Shown in pieces: positions 32,734 to 41,633 of a stretch of 64,000 nucleotides of DNA. Under the pieces are notes generated by a model, which saw only the letters and a program-made list of their open reading frames with translations, was not told the DNA's origin and made no database searches. The translations under genes were made by a program, and so were the position numbers. The DNA is from an uncultured Collinsella sp. (lineage in GTDB: Bacteria > Actinomycetota > Coriobacteriia > Coriobacteriales > Coriobacteriaceae), in assembly GCA_959602645.1 (NCBI GenBank), contig CAUGTZ010000010.1, positions 1 to 64,000 of the forward strand, given 5' to 3'. Numbering within the stretch: position 1 is the stretch's first letter; the number at the start of each line of letters is the position of its first letter.

Positions 32734-34314
32734 ATGAAAGAAAGCAAGCTCTACAGCGAGTTCCAGAGACTCGGCAAGGTGCTCATGGCGCCGGTCCTCC
32801 TCCTGCCCGTTTCCGGCATTTTGGTCGGTCTGGGCTCCGCCCTTTCCAATGCTAACCTCATCTCGCTCTGCCCGTTTTTGGGCACCGAGCCGATGGTGAT
32901 CTTTAGCACGCTCATCAAAGCAGCCGGCAACGTTATCAATGGTAACATCTCGGTTCTCTTTGCGATCTGCATCGCCTACGGTTACGCCAAGGCCGAGAAG
33001 GCGACTGCCGCACTCTCAGGCTTCATCGGCTACATGACCATGAACACGATCATGGGTCAGCTGCTTATCCTGCTGGGCACCATCGATCCCGCCAACCTGC
33101 AGACCGGTCAGAACGCCATCCTGGGCGTAACCACACTCGACACCGGCGTATTCGGCGGCATCATCATCGGCTTGGTAGTCGCGTGGATCCACAACCGATT
33201 CTACAAGGTGCAGCTTCCGCCGGTGCTCGGCATCTTCAATGGCACGCGCTGCGTCCCCGCCCTCACCGTCGTTTTCGCGAGCCTGGTGGGCGTTGCGCTC
33301 GCCTTCGTGTTTCCGTTTGTGCAAACCGGCCTAAAGGCCGCCTCGACACTCATCGATTCCACCGGGGTGTTTGGCGCGTTCATCTATGGCTTCTCCGAGC
33401 GCATGCTTCTGCCCTTCGGCCTGCATCATTTCATCTACCTGCCGTTTTTCTTCACTTCTCTGGGCGGTAGCATCCAGGTTGACGGCCAGACCGTCGAAGG
33501 TGCTGTCAACATCTACAACGCCATGCTCAACACGCCCGGCATGATGTACGACATCGACATCTCAAAATACGTCATGAACGGCAAGGTGCTGTTCGCCATG
33601 TGCGGCCTGCCCGCGGCGGCGCTCGCCATCTACCACTGTGCCCGTCCCGAGAACAAAAAGAAGGTCGGCTCCCTCATGATCGCCGCCGTCATTCCGGCCG
33701 CCATCATGGGCATAACCGAACCGCTCGAGTACTCCTTCCTCTTTGTAGCGCCCGTACTCTATGTGGTCCACGCCCTGCTGTGCGGCATCGCGTATGTACT
33801 CACCTACCTGGTACAGTTCAATGCGCCCGGGCCTTCCGCCTTCGGCGGACCGCTCCTCTCGTGGATCTTCAACGGCATCATGAACGCCGACAAAGGCTCC
33901 AACTGGTTCTGGCTTATTCCGCTCGGCATCGCTTACTTCGGGATCTATTACGTGCTGTTCCGCACCTTTATCAAGAAATTTGACCTCAAAACCCCGGGCC
34001 GCGAGGATGATGACACGCAGGCAGCGGATGACACGTCGGCCATCGACTCCAAAGCACCTGTCCAGGTAAGCGAGCTCATCCCGCAGATCGTAGAAGCCGT
34101 GGGCGGCGCCGATAACATCTCGGGCGTCAACGCCTGCTTCACCCGCCTGAGGCTCAGCCTCAAAGACACCGCCCTAGTCAAGGACGATAGCGTCTTCACC
34201 AAAAACCTCGGCGCCAGTGCCATCGTGCACGTTGGCGGCGGCGTTCAGATCGTTTACGGCAATAAAGCTTCTGTCTACAAAGTCGAAATGAGAGAATACT
34301 TGGGCATGGAATAA
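32734..34314 (+). CDS. PTS transporter EIICB, alpha-glucoside type
   Basis: This 526-residue permease-phosphotransferase has an EIIC membrane domain (about 1-415; NGTRCVPALT and TEPLEYSFLF motifs) followed by an EIIB domain with phospho-cysteine in NACFTRLR (Cys468). No EIIA is encoded here, so a glucose-type EIIA from elsewhere must donate phosphate. It imports and phosphorylates the substrate of the GH4 enzyme encoded 24 nt upstream. Confidence 0.93.
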   Translation: MKESKLYSEFQRLGKVLMAPVLLLPVSGILVGLGSALSNANLISLCPFLGTEPMVIFSTLIKAAGNVINGNISVLFAICIAYGYAKAEKATAALSGFIGYMTMNTIMGQLLILLGTIDPANLQTGQNAILGVTTLDTGVFGGIIIGLVVAWIHNRFYKVQLPPVLGIFNGTRCVPALTVVFASLVGVALAFVFPFVQTGLKAASTLIDSTGVFGAFIYGFSERMLLPFGLHHFIYLPFFFTSLGGSIQVDGQTVEGAVNIYNAMLNTPGMMYDIDISKYVMNGKVLFAMCGLPAAALAIYHCARPENKKKVGSLMIAAVIPAAIMGITEPLEYSFLFVAPVLYVVHALLCGIAYVLTYLVQFNAPGPSAFGGPLLSWIFNGIMNADKGSNWFWLIPLGIAYFGIYYVLFRTFIKKFDLKTPGREDDDTQAADDTSAIDSKAPVQVSELIPQIVEAVGGADNISGVNACFTRLRLSLKDTALVKDDSVFTKNLGASAIVHVGGGVQIVYGNKASVYKVEMREYLGME

Positions 34315-34337
34315 ATCCGTCCCATAGCTTCACCACG

Positions 34338-34371
34338 ATGCTCCGGAGATGGCATGTCCGCTCCGGGGCAT
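34338..34371 (+). terminator. Terminator or attenuator hairpin before rpiR
   Basis: An 11-bp stem (ATGCTCCGGAG with CTCCGGGGCAT, one wobble) is followed by TATTGTTT between the PTS and RpiR genes. It may reduce expression of the regulator relative to the transporter. Confidence 0.6.
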
Positions 34372-34391
34372 TATTGTTTGGAGTGATTTGA

Positions 34392-35192
34392 ATGTCGATG
34401 TACGAGGTCTATTCGAACCTCAGGTCTTGTATCGAAGACGTCGAGAAGGGCGGCAGCCTTGACGCCCACATCGCACTCTACGCCCTTTCCCATCACGACG
34501 AGATCCCAGAGCTCTCAATAGAAGAACTTGCCCGCGCGTGCAATACATCGCCCGCGACCATCTCGCGCTTCTGCAGGCGCGTAAACGGCTCGAGCTTTCG
34601 ATCGTTCAAAGAGCAAGTTGACGACTTCAACGCTTGGCTCCAGCGTGAGACAACCGAGGCAAGGGCTCATAAGCAAATCGATATACCCTGGTATTTCGAT
34701 ATCGTAGAGACCTCTTTGCTTGAAACAAAACGCCTGCTCACTGAGGATCGACTCGAACGGGCCGTTGACTGGCTTCTCGATGCGCAAAATGTCTACGTAT
34801 ACGGAAGCTCATTCTCCAATCTCGTCGCCCGCTCACTCTGCGAAAAGCTGAGCCGCGTAAACCGACTGTGCTTCTCATTTGGCTCCGTCAAGGGACAGGA
34901 GACGTCACTCTGTCTGCTCCAACCCGACGATCTAACCATCTTTGTATCGTTCTCAGGAAAGACGAGCCATATCTTCAATCTTTACGTTGAGGCTAAGCGG
35001 CGAGGTTGCCGCGTTATTTGGATATCGAGCAACATGGCATTCGATAACAACGGGGCGCGTGAGCTCTTGCTACCCGTGAGCGCGGAGTCACTCAGCGAGT
35101 ACTCGACCGCCTTGGTTGAGGGCATGAGCCTACAAAGCGCGGTTAACGCTCTGTATATCAGCTGTGCAAATCGACTTCGGGCGCAGTGCTAG
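34392..35192 (+). CDS. RpiR-family transcriptional regulator
   Basis: This 266-residue regulator has an N-terminal helix-turn-helix (IEELARACNTSPATISRFCRR) and a C-terminal SIS domain (about 125-250, VYVYGSSFSNL) that binds a sugar phosphate. As the third gene of the GH4/PTS operon it probably senses the imported phosphorylated sugar. It is only distantly similar to the second RpiR protein of this region. GGAG precedes the start. Confidence 0.9.
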   Translation: MSMYEVYSNLRSCIEDVEKGGSLDAHIALYALSHHDEIPELSIEELARACNTSPATISRFCRRVNGSSFRSFKEQVDDFNAWLQRETTEARAHKQIDIPWYFDIVETSLLETKRLLTEDRLERAVDWLLDAQNVYVYGSSFSNLVARSLCEKLSRVNRLCFSFGSVKGQETSLCLLQPDDLTIFVSFSGKTSHIFNLYVEAKRRGCRVIWISSNMAFDNNGARELLLPVSAESLSEYSTALVEGMSLQSAVNALYISCANRLRAQC

Positions 35193-35316
35193 CCGCAAAC
35201 ACGCTAGGACCGAAAAGAACGCACCTCACCGTCGCAAGGCGTCCGAATACACGATAGACAGCGCCAAAAGAGAGCAACGAGCACGTCATGTACTTGCCCA
35301 TTCGCCCCAAAACAGC

Positions 35317-35356
35317 ACAGGTCGGCGCCCGATTGAAGAATCGGACGCCGACCTGT
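35317..35356. terminator. Shared terminator between convergent operons
   Basis: ACAGGTCGGCG...CGCCGACCTGT with an inner CGATT...AATCG stem forms a strong hairpin between the rpiR gene (+) and the second PTS gene (-). T-rich sequence follows on both sides (TATTAATCTT and CTGTTTTG). Confidence 0.75.
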
Positions 35357-35384
35357 ATTAATCTTGATCGTGTGTTTGAGTCGT

Positions 35385-36947
35385 TTACTCCATGCCCAAA
35401 AGTTCACGCATCTGAGTTGCGTAGTTAGAGGCCATGTTACCGTAGACAATCTGTACGCCGCCGTTGACATGCACGATGCCGCGCGCTTCGAGCTTTTCGG
35501 TAAACTCGGCGTCATCAACCACCTTGTCACAGTCATTGAGCTGGATGCGCAGACGGGTAAAGCAGGCCTCGACAGACTTAATATTGTTGTCGCCGCCCAC
35601 TGCCTCAACGATGGCGGGAATGAGGTCGCTGACCACGGTCCTGGGAGACTTCTCGGCTTCGTCGTCAGACTCTTCCTCGCGGCCGGGGGTCTTAAGGCTC
35701 TTCTTAAGAATGATGAACTTGAAGACGAAGTAGTACACCACGAAGTAGATGGGGCCGAGGAACAGGATGACCTGCCAGTTGGAGCCCTTGGCTGCACCCA
35801 TGATGCCATTAAAGATAAGCGACAGGAGAGGGCCGCCGAAGGACGCGGAACCGGCCACGTTGAACTGCAGGATATAGGTCAGCGCATAGGCAAGACCGGC
35901 CATGAGAGCGTGGAACACGTAGAGGATGGGCGCGATAAACAGGAAGGAGTACTCGAGCGGCTCGGTAATGCCGGAGAGGATGCAAGGAACCACGATGGCG
36001 ATCATGAGCGCTGCGGTCTTCTTCTTGTTCTTGGGAAGTGCCGTCTTGTAGAAGGCGAGCGCAGCGCCAGGCAGGCCGAACATGGCGAAGATGACCTTAC
36101 CGTTCATGACAAAACGGCTGACCTCGATGTTAAACGGCGTGTTAGCTGAGCCCAGGATCGCGTTGTAGATATTGATGGCGCCCTGAACGGTCTGGCCATC
36201 GATGGTCTCAACGCCACCGAGAGACGTGAAGAAGAACGGCAAATAGACAAAGTGATGCAAGCCAAAAGGCAGGAGCATGCGCTCGCCGGCGCCGTAGACA
36301 AATGCACCAAAGGCACCCGTGGTCTTGATGAACTCGGACAGCGCGCCGAGAGCATTCTGGATAAACGGGAAAACAAAGGACATGACCAATGCGAGGATGC
36401 TGCATGAGAGCAGCGTCACCGCCGGGATAAAGCGTGTGCCGTTGAAGATGGAGAGCACGGCAGGAAGCTCGATCTTGTAGTAACGGTTATGCAGCCATGC
36501 GACAATCGCACCCACCAGAAGACCGCCGATAACGCCAGTGTCAAGCGTAGTGACACCGAGAATCGTGCTTTGCCCCGTCGTGAGATTGGCAGGATCGATG
36601 ACACCAGTCGCCGTAAGGAACGTGCCCATCACGGAATTCATGCACATGTAGCCCAAAAAGCCACAAAGCGCCGCGGTAGCCTTCTCGGACTTGGCGAAGC
36701 CATAGGCGAGGCAGATTGAGAAGATAACCGGGATGTTGCTCATAACGATGCCGGCTGCGGCCTTAAGAATCGAAAAGAAAATCGCAAATCCCGGAGCAGC
36801 CAGCCAGGGAACAGCCGCCGTAAGGGTTGGACTGGTAAAGGCATTGCCAAAGCCCTGAAGGATGCCAGCGATTGGCAGGATCAGGACAGGCGTCATGAGG
36901 ACTTTGCCCAGGCGCTGGAACTTTGCCAGCAGCTCATCTTTGTTCAT
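35385..36947 (-). CDS. PTS transporter EIICB, alpha-glucoside type (second)
   Basis: This 520-residue paralogue of the transporter at 32734 has an EIIC domain (NGTRFIPAVT, TEPLEYSFLF) and an EIIB domain with Cys462 in EACFTRLR. It again lacks EIIA. It lies downstream of its own GH4 gene, from which it is separated by a terminator-like hairpin, and is encoded convergently to the first set. Confidence 0.93.
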   Translation of the reverse strand: MNKDELLAKFQRLGKVLMTPVLILPIAGILQGFGNAFTSPTLTAAVPWLAAPGFAIFFSILKAAAGIVMSNIPVIFSICLAYGFAKSEKATAALCGFLGYMCMNSVMGTFLTATGVIDPANLTTGQSTILGVTTLDTGVIGGLLVGAIVAWLHNRYYKIELPAVLSIFNGTRFIPAVTLLSCSILALVMSFVFPFIQNALGALSEFIKTTGAFGAFVYGAGERMLLPFGLHHFVYLPFFFTSLGGVETIDGQTVQGAINIYNAILGSANTPFNIEVSRFVMNGKVIFAMFGLPGAALAFYKTALPKNKKKTAALMIAIVVPCILSGITEPLEYSFLFIAPILYVFHALMAGLAYALTYILQFNVAGSASFGGPLLSLIFNGIMGAAKGSNWQVILFLGPIYFVVYYFVFKFIILKKSLKTPGREEESDDEAEKSPRTVVSDLIPAIVEAVGGDNNIKSVEACFTRLRIQLNDCDKVVDDAEFTEKLEARGIVHVNGGVQIVYGNMASNYATQMRELLGME

Positions 36948-36969
36948 GGGATACCCCTCTTAAAGAAAC

Positions 36970-37002
36970 GGGGCGTGCAGTTCTACAACCCACACGCCCC
37001 AT
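36970..37002 (-). terminator. Intercistronic hairpin between GH4 and PTS genes
   Basis: On the minus strand GGGGCGTG...CACGCCCC is followed by GTTTCTTT. It may attenuate read-through into, or protect, part of the transcript. Confidence 0.6.
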
Positions 37003-37028
37003 AACAGTTATCAAGCGCTATGGACTAG

Positions 37029-38354
37029 CTACTTAAGCTCCGGCCAATAATCCTTATTGGCCTCGATGAGCTTATCGAGCACCTTACGCGCCTTCTTTGC
37101 GTCACCGACCAGACGATTAAGCGTGAGTGCCTGCAGGGCCTTCTCGTAGGAGCCCTCCATCCAAGCCTCAACAGTCAGGCGCTCATAGGCGTACTGGTTC
37201 TCCATAAGACCGCGATAGAAGGTGCCAATCTTGCCAACAGCATAGGGCTGCGGGCCATTGGCGCCCACGCTTGCCGCGACCTCGACCATGGCGTCATCGG
37301 GCATGCCCTCGATGATGCCGTTGTTGGGCACGATGACAATGAAGGTCTTGTTGGTGTTGCGATAAATGGCCGAGGTGATTTCCACGATCATATCGCCATG
37401 AGCGTCGTTCTGCACAACCGAGGAGTTCTTTGCGGTGCCGACTTTGGCAACACGCTCGCACTCGGCGAACACGCGCTTCTCACGACCGTTGATGACCTCG
37501 TCGGAGCGAGTGTAGTCGGGGTCGAGGTGAGCAACCTTGTACTCGGGATACAGATAGTACTGCAGATAAGTGTTGGGCAGATAGTCGGGGAAGTCCTCGA
37601 GCATGTCCTTGACCATGGCGTAGGTGTCGAGCCAGGACTGGTCACGCTGCTCGGCATCGGCAGGAAGGAAGCCGTTCTTCTCCGTGTACTCCTTAATCTG
37701 CGGGACGAGGTCATGACCCTCTTCATCGTAGATGTGCTTGAACCAACCGAAGTGATTGAGGCCAAAGTACACGGGCTCCGTCTTGCTCATATCGCGACCG
37801 AGCAGGCGACCGTAAGAGCGCATGAGGTTGACGGGCTGATCGCAGATGTTGAGGACGCGATGCTCATCGGGCAGAACGCGCTCGAGACCATATGCCACAA
37901 TAGCAGCCGGGTTGGTGTAGTTGATAATCCACGCCTCCGGGCTATGAGCGCGAACGTCGTTGACGATCTCAACCATATCATGCATGGAGCGCATACCGTA
38001 AGCCATGCCGCCAGGGCCCACCGTTTCCTGGCCGATGATTCCCATATGCAGCGGAATCTTCTCGTCCTTGCTACGCATCTCGTAGCCGCCGGTACGAATC
38101 TGGCAGAGCACAAAGTCAACGTCAGTGTATGCCTCGTCCTTATCGGTGGTGTAACCAAACTCCACACCGGGCTCCTCCTCGGCGAAGAGGATCTTGCCAA
38201 ACTCGCCGATCGGACGCTGACGCTCGGCATCGATGTCATAAAGCATCACACGGTTCAGCGGCAGGATGTCCATGTGCTTGGTCAGGGCTTTAAGAATGCC
38301 GGGGCACCACGTGGAGCCGCCGCCAACGATCACAATATTGAGCTTATCCTTCAT
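37029..38354 (-). CDS. GH4 family 6-phospho-glucosidase (CDQP variant)
   Basis: This 441-residue NAD/Mn-dependent glycosidase is paralogous to the one at 31384, with IVGGGSTWCPG, NYTNPAA, Cys171 in CDQP and His201 in NHFGWF. The subgroup signature reads CDQP instead of CDMP, which may mark a different phospho-sugar specificity. It heads a minus-strand operon with the adjacent PTS transporter and is divergent from an RpiR regulator. Confidence 0.9.
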   Translation of the reverse strand: MKDKLNIVIVGGGSTWCPGILKALTKHMDILPLNRVMLYDIDAERQRPIGEFGKILFAEEEPGVEFGYTTDKDEAYTDVDFVLCQIRTGGYEMRSKDEKIPLHMGIIGQETVGPGGMAYGMRSMHDMVEIVNDVRAHSPEAWIINYTNPAAIVAYGLERVLPDEHRVLNICDQPVNLMRSYGRLLGRDMSKTEPVYFGLNHFGWFKHIYDEEGHDLVPQIKEYTEKNGFLPADAEQRDQSWLDTYAMVKDMLEDFPDYLPNTYLQYYLYPEYKVAHLDPDYTRSDEVINGREKRVFAECERVAKVGTAKNSSVVQNDAHGDMIVEITSAIYRNTNKTFIVIVPNNGIIEGMPDDAMVEVAASVGANGPQPYAVGKIGTFYRGLMENQYAYERLTVEAWMEGSYEKALQALTLNRLVGDAKKARKVLDKLIEANKDYWPELK

Positions 38355-38652
38355 GTTCCGTCCCTCCAGGGTTGGCTGATCGGTGTTCTCGAAGACCTTG
38401 GGCTCCGCGGTTGTCCTCGGCTTGCTTCGTTTCGATTGTCATTTTGCGACATGAGGTCATCTGAGAGTCTCCGTGTGGGCCAATGCGAAACGGGGACACA
38501 TGATTTCGCTCACGACACAGATATGTGTAGGCAGACACGCACGTTTGCCCAGTTCATGGGTAATAGGCAATCTTGACCGATTACCGATTTCTCACCTGGC
38601 AACACAAAGCGGTACCATATATACGACGAGGTGCGAGGGGCTGAAACATCTT
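38355..38652. other. Divergent promoter region of second GH4 and rpiR genes
   Basis: This 298-bp stretch should contain both promoters. A TTGACC hexamer lies near 38574 and a TATATA block near 38620, but their spacing does not make a standard promoter. No clear operator was recognised. Confidence 0.4.
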
Positions 38653-39402
38653 ATGAAAGATCAAGTATCTTTTTATGATCATGTGCGAGCCGGCGAGAGC
38701 AAGCTCAACGATCTCGAAAGCGAGATCATGCGCTACATCATCGAGCTGCGTGATGATATTGACGATGTCACGCTTAAGAGCGTTGCTGAACGGTTCTTCG
38801 TCGCTCCCAATACAATCGTCAGGCTTGCCCACAAGCTTGGCTTCTCGGGGTTTACGGAGCTCAAACAATCGTATTCCGCCTCGCTCGACCGCAATCGATT
38901 CACTATCGAGGCACTTCCTCTTGATACCCAGCTCGTACAGACCAAAGATCTGCTTAACGACCGGGTCATCGACTCGGTTGTAAGCCTTATCCAGGACGCC
39001 TCGCATATCGTCTTCTTCTGCTCGGGCTTTTCGAAATACCCGTGCCTCGAGATGGCTGAAAAGCTCAAAATAATGGGCAAGAATACCGATACGCTCAGTG
39101 AACGCCACGTCATGAGGCATTACGCGGAACTCCTCGGCAAAAACGACCTGGTCTTCAGCGTTTCCGTAAGCGGCGAGACGCAGGTGTCTATTGACGCCAC
39201 ATCGATAGCCAAAACGCGCGGATGCAAGGTCGTCACACTCACCGGCTTTTCTCGAAATTCTCTCTCGAAACTAGCCGACTACCCTATCTACACCGTGCAA
39301 AAAGAAATCCGCTTGGGCAGCATGGATCTCGACAGTCGATTGATGTTCTATTACGTTTTCGAATTGATATTTGAGCGCTACTTCAAACTGGCCAAGAAAT
39401 AA
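38653..39402 (+). CDS. RpiR-family transcriptional regulator (second)
   Basis: This 249-residue regulator has an N-terminal HTH (LKSVAERFFVAPNTIVRLAHK) and a C-terminal SIS domain (about 100-235, VFFCSGFSKYPCLEMAEKL). It is transcribed divergently from the second GH4/PTS operon and probably controls it. The ATG at 38653 gives the normal family start; GAGGGG lies somewhat far upstream (about 12 nt). A longer frame from 38473 would start inside the promoter region. Confidence 0.87.
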   Translation: MKDQVSFYDHVRAGESKLNDLESEIMRYIIELRDDIDDVTLKSVAERFFVAPNTIVRLAHKLGFSGFTELKQSYSASLDRNRFTIEALPLDTQLVQTKDLLNDRVIDSVVSLIQDASHIVFFCSGFSKYPCLEMAEKLKIMGKNTDTLSERHVMRHYAELLGKNDLVFSVSVSGETQVSIDATSIAKTRGCKVVTLTGFSRNSLSKLADYPIYTVQKEIRLGSMDLDSRLMFYYVFELIFERYFKLAKK

Positions 39403-39462
39403 AACTTGGCATGCGCCCGGCTTCGACTCTTTAGCAGCCTTCTATATGAAAGGTATCGTCCT

Positions 39463-39909
39463 ATGCAACGTGTACTGTTTATCTGTCACGGCAACATCTG
39501 CCGCTCGACGATGGCTGAGTCGGTGTTTACCGAGCTCGTGCGCCGCGCCGGGCGCGAGCCGGAGTTTGTCATCGATTCCGCCGCGACCTCAACCGAGGAG
39601 ATCGGCAACCCGCCGCACCACGGTACCGTTGCCAAGCTGCGCGAGGTCGGGATTCCCGTCGTCGCGCATCGCGCGCGTCAGGTGCGTCGCGCGGAGTATG
39701 GCGACTGGGACCACATTGTCTATATGGACGACGAAAACGCCCGCGGTCTGTACTGCATCTTTGGCAAGGACCCCGATGGCAAGATCTCGCGCCTGCTCGA
39801 TTGGACCGATCGCCCCGGCGACGTGGCCGATCCCTGGTATACCGGCAATTTCGATGCCACCTACCGCGATGTACTCGCCGGCTGCACCGCTATGCTCGAA
39901 CAACTGTAG
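39463..39909 (+). CDS. Low-molecular-weight protein tyrosine phosphatase
   Basis: This 148-residue cytosolic phosphatase has the P-loop CHGNICRS (Cys8, Arg14) at its start and the general-acid Asp123 in DPWYTG. It removes phosphate from tyrosine and may counter a BY-kinase, though none is nearby. The start at 39463 matches the family; GAAAGG precedes it. It lies 60 nt after the RpiR gene and could be co-transcribed. Confidence 0.93.
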   Translation: MQRVLFICHGNICRSTMAESVFTELVRRAGREPEFVIDSAATSTEEIGNPPHHGTVAKLREVGIPVVAHRARQVRRAEYGDWDHIVYMDDENARGLYCIFGKDPDGKISRLLDWTDRPGDVADPWYTGNFDATYRDVLAGCTAMLEQL

Positions 39910-39946
39910 GCTCGCGAGCACACGAACCGCACCATCGACATGCAGC

Positions 39947-40069
39947 GAGCGAGGATTTTCTCCCGCATACAAATCGAGCGTGGATTTTCTCCCGCTTTGA
40001 GCGTTCAAGTGCGCTCTAAACGGGAGAAAATCCACGCTCATTTTCTCGGCGGGAGATAATCCACGCTCA
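39947..40069. repeat. Nested inverted repeats with GATTTTCTCCCG arms
   Basis: Inner arms at 39976-39994 and 40021-40039 are exact 19-base complements (core GTGGATTTTCTCCCG). Outer, less exact arms at about 39947-39966 and 40048-40069 repeat the same sequence. It lies between convergent genes and may end transcription in both directions or be a dispersed palindromic element. Confidence 0.85.
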
Positions 40070-40070
40070 A

Positions 40071-40400
40071 CTATTCGTCGATGATCTCGGCAAGCCAAAC
40101 GTTCAGCGTATCGACTTCGGGGCAGCAGAACTTTGCCGTACCGGGCTCGTTGCCGGGCACCGTTCCGCCATAGCGCAGGATATCGATATAGGGAAAGCCG
40201 ACATGGCAGGCCATGGCGCACATCTTGCCGCGGTCTCGGTCAAAGTCAAAGACGTCGCCCGGCTTGTGACCATGGTGGCAGCGGCACGCACCCAGCTGGT
40301 CCACGCAGCTCACGCGGATACGTGGGCGCTTGCCACGCGGAGCGCCGAGCGGCTTGTTCTCGCCCGCAGGCTTGACGCCGCCCTCGCCAGTATTACTCAT
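40071..40400 (-). CDS. TIGR04076-like small cysteine-rich protein
   Basis: This 109-residue protein has several cysteines and the pattern C-x-C-H-H-G-H-K-P-G-D-x-F followed by GKMCAMACHVGFPYIDILRYGG. I associate this with the TIGR04076 family of unknown function, often found in anaerobes. Its ATG overlaps the end of the pyridoxal kinase gene by 8 nt (ATGAGTAA), so translation is coupled. Metal binding is plausible but unproven. Confidence 0.75.
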   Translation of the reverse strand: MSNTGEGGVKPAGENKPLGAPRGKRPRIRVSCVDQLGACRCHHGHKPGDVFDFDRDRGKMCAMACHVGFPYIDILRYGGTVPGNEPGTAKFCCPEVDTLNVWLAEIIDE

Positions 40401-41217
40401 GGTCGATCACGTCCAGGCAGGCCTCGATGGGAAGGCCGGCCGACTTGTCCTCTTGGTCGGCATTGCGCTCGATAAGCTCAGCCACCACACGCATGGCATC
40501 GGACGTCGCGCGCTGCAGACTCCAACCTGCCATAACGCGGCCGACGAGCACCGCCGAGAACGTGTCGCCCGTGCCCGGGAAATAGACCGGAATGAGCTCA
40601 AAGGGAATCGTGAAGTACTCCCCCACCACATGGTCGTAACCGATAACCGCGTTCGTGCCATTGACCACGGCGCTTGTAATGACCACCGACTTAGCGCCCA
40701 GCTCGAGCATGGCGTCCACGAGCGCATGAGCCTCATCGGCCGTAATCTCTTCGGCAATAGGCGTATCGGTGAGCAGACAGGCCTCGGTGTAGTTGGGAAC
40801 CGCGTAGTCGGCGCACTCGAGCAGGCTGCGCATGAGGCCGATCGTGGACTCGGGCACGCCAGCGTAGAGCTTGCCGTTGTCACCCATGATGGGGTCGACG
40901 AACACCTTGGTGCCCTTTTGCGCACGGCGGTGGCAAAAGCCCGAGATGATGCGCGTCTCTTCCTCGGTCACGATAAAGCCGGTCGAGATGGCGTCGAACT
41001 CAAAGCCGAGCTCCTCCCAGATAGCGAGGCTTTGACGCACGTACTCGGTGGTGTCGTGGATGTAGAACTTGGGGTAGTTGAGCGTGTCGGAAACGAGTGC
41101 CGTCGGCAGGTTATGGATGCGATAGCCCATGTGCGACAGCACCGGCAGCATGGCCGAGAGCGCGACCTTGCCGTAGCCGCACATATCGTTGATCAGCAGC
41201 AGCTGAGTACTCTTCAT
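40393..41217 (-). CDS. Pyridoxamine/pyridoxal kinase (PdxY-like)
   Basis: This 274-residue ribokinase-fold kinase phosphorylates B6 vitamers to pyridoxal 5-phosphate. The N-terminal NDMCGYGKVAL, FVDPIMGDNGKLY, and C-terminal GTGDTFSAVLVG (catalytic Asp) match PdxY/PdxK. The start at 41217 follows AGGGAGA; a longer frame reaching 41382 is not family-like. Overlap with the downstream small protein suggests they act together. Confidence 0.9.
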   Translation of the reverse strand: MKSTQLLLINDMCGYGKVALSAMLPVLSHMGYRIHNLPTALVSDTLNYPKFYIHDTTEYVRQSLAIWEELGFEFDAISTGFIVTEEETRIISGFCHRRAQKGTKVFVDPIMGDNGKLYAGVPESTIGLMRSLLECADYAVPNYTEACLLTDTPIAEEITADEAHALVDAMLELGAKSVVITSAVVNGTNAVIGYDHVVGEYFTIPFELIPVYFPGTGDTFSAVLVGRVMAGWSLQRATSDAMRVVAELIERNADQEDKSAGLPIEACLDVIDHE

Positions 41218-41397
41218 GAGGGTCTCCCTTGTTTCGGGTGCGGCGCGGCAGCACCACAGTGCGACTAAGTGTAGCGCAGGGAGCACGGCGGGCGGGCGCT
41301 GGCGCCGTGGAGGTCGAATTGTTGCGGAAAGGTTTCGGAAATGGGAGACAAATCGCGGCGGTAGCGGCACAGTAGCTGCCATCTATTTACTACCATT

Positions 41398-41553
41398 CCA
41401 AAACTATGCCGGATTACTACGATAAACCACCGGTCTCCAACCACAACGAATTGCACTCCAGCAAAACCGCAGGTAGACAGCTTGTGATTTTCCGAAAAAC
41501 AATGCCGAGGTCTGAGATTTCGAATTCATCGTAGTAATCCGGCATAGTTTTGG
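41398..41553. repeat. Element with 26-bp perfect terminal inverted repeats
   Basis: The arms at 41398-41423 and 41528-41553 are exact complements (core ACTATGCCGGATTACTACG) around 104 bp that encode nothing obvious. No target-site duplication is visible. It looks like a miniature inverted-repeat element or a long hairpin RNA. Confidence 0.85.
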
Positions 41554-41591
41554 GCAAAGCAACTTCAGAAGGGTGTCACCGCAGCCCAGAA

Positions 41592-41622
41592 TGATCCGTT
41601 TTCCTCCGTCCCCAAGGGATCA
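41592..41622 (-). repeat. 31-bp palindromic element, intergenic copy
   Basis: TGATCC...GGATCA ends with the GGGGACGGAGGAAAA core, nearly identical to the copy inside the M20 peptidase gene at 21908-21938. It directly precedes structured element copy D. Confidence 0.88.
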
Positions 41623-41633
41623 CCCAAATGCCA

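Noticed and set aside
38573..38625. TTGACC and TATATA as a promoter for the second rpiR gene
   Set aside because: The spacing is over 30 bp, far from the 16-18 bp needed.
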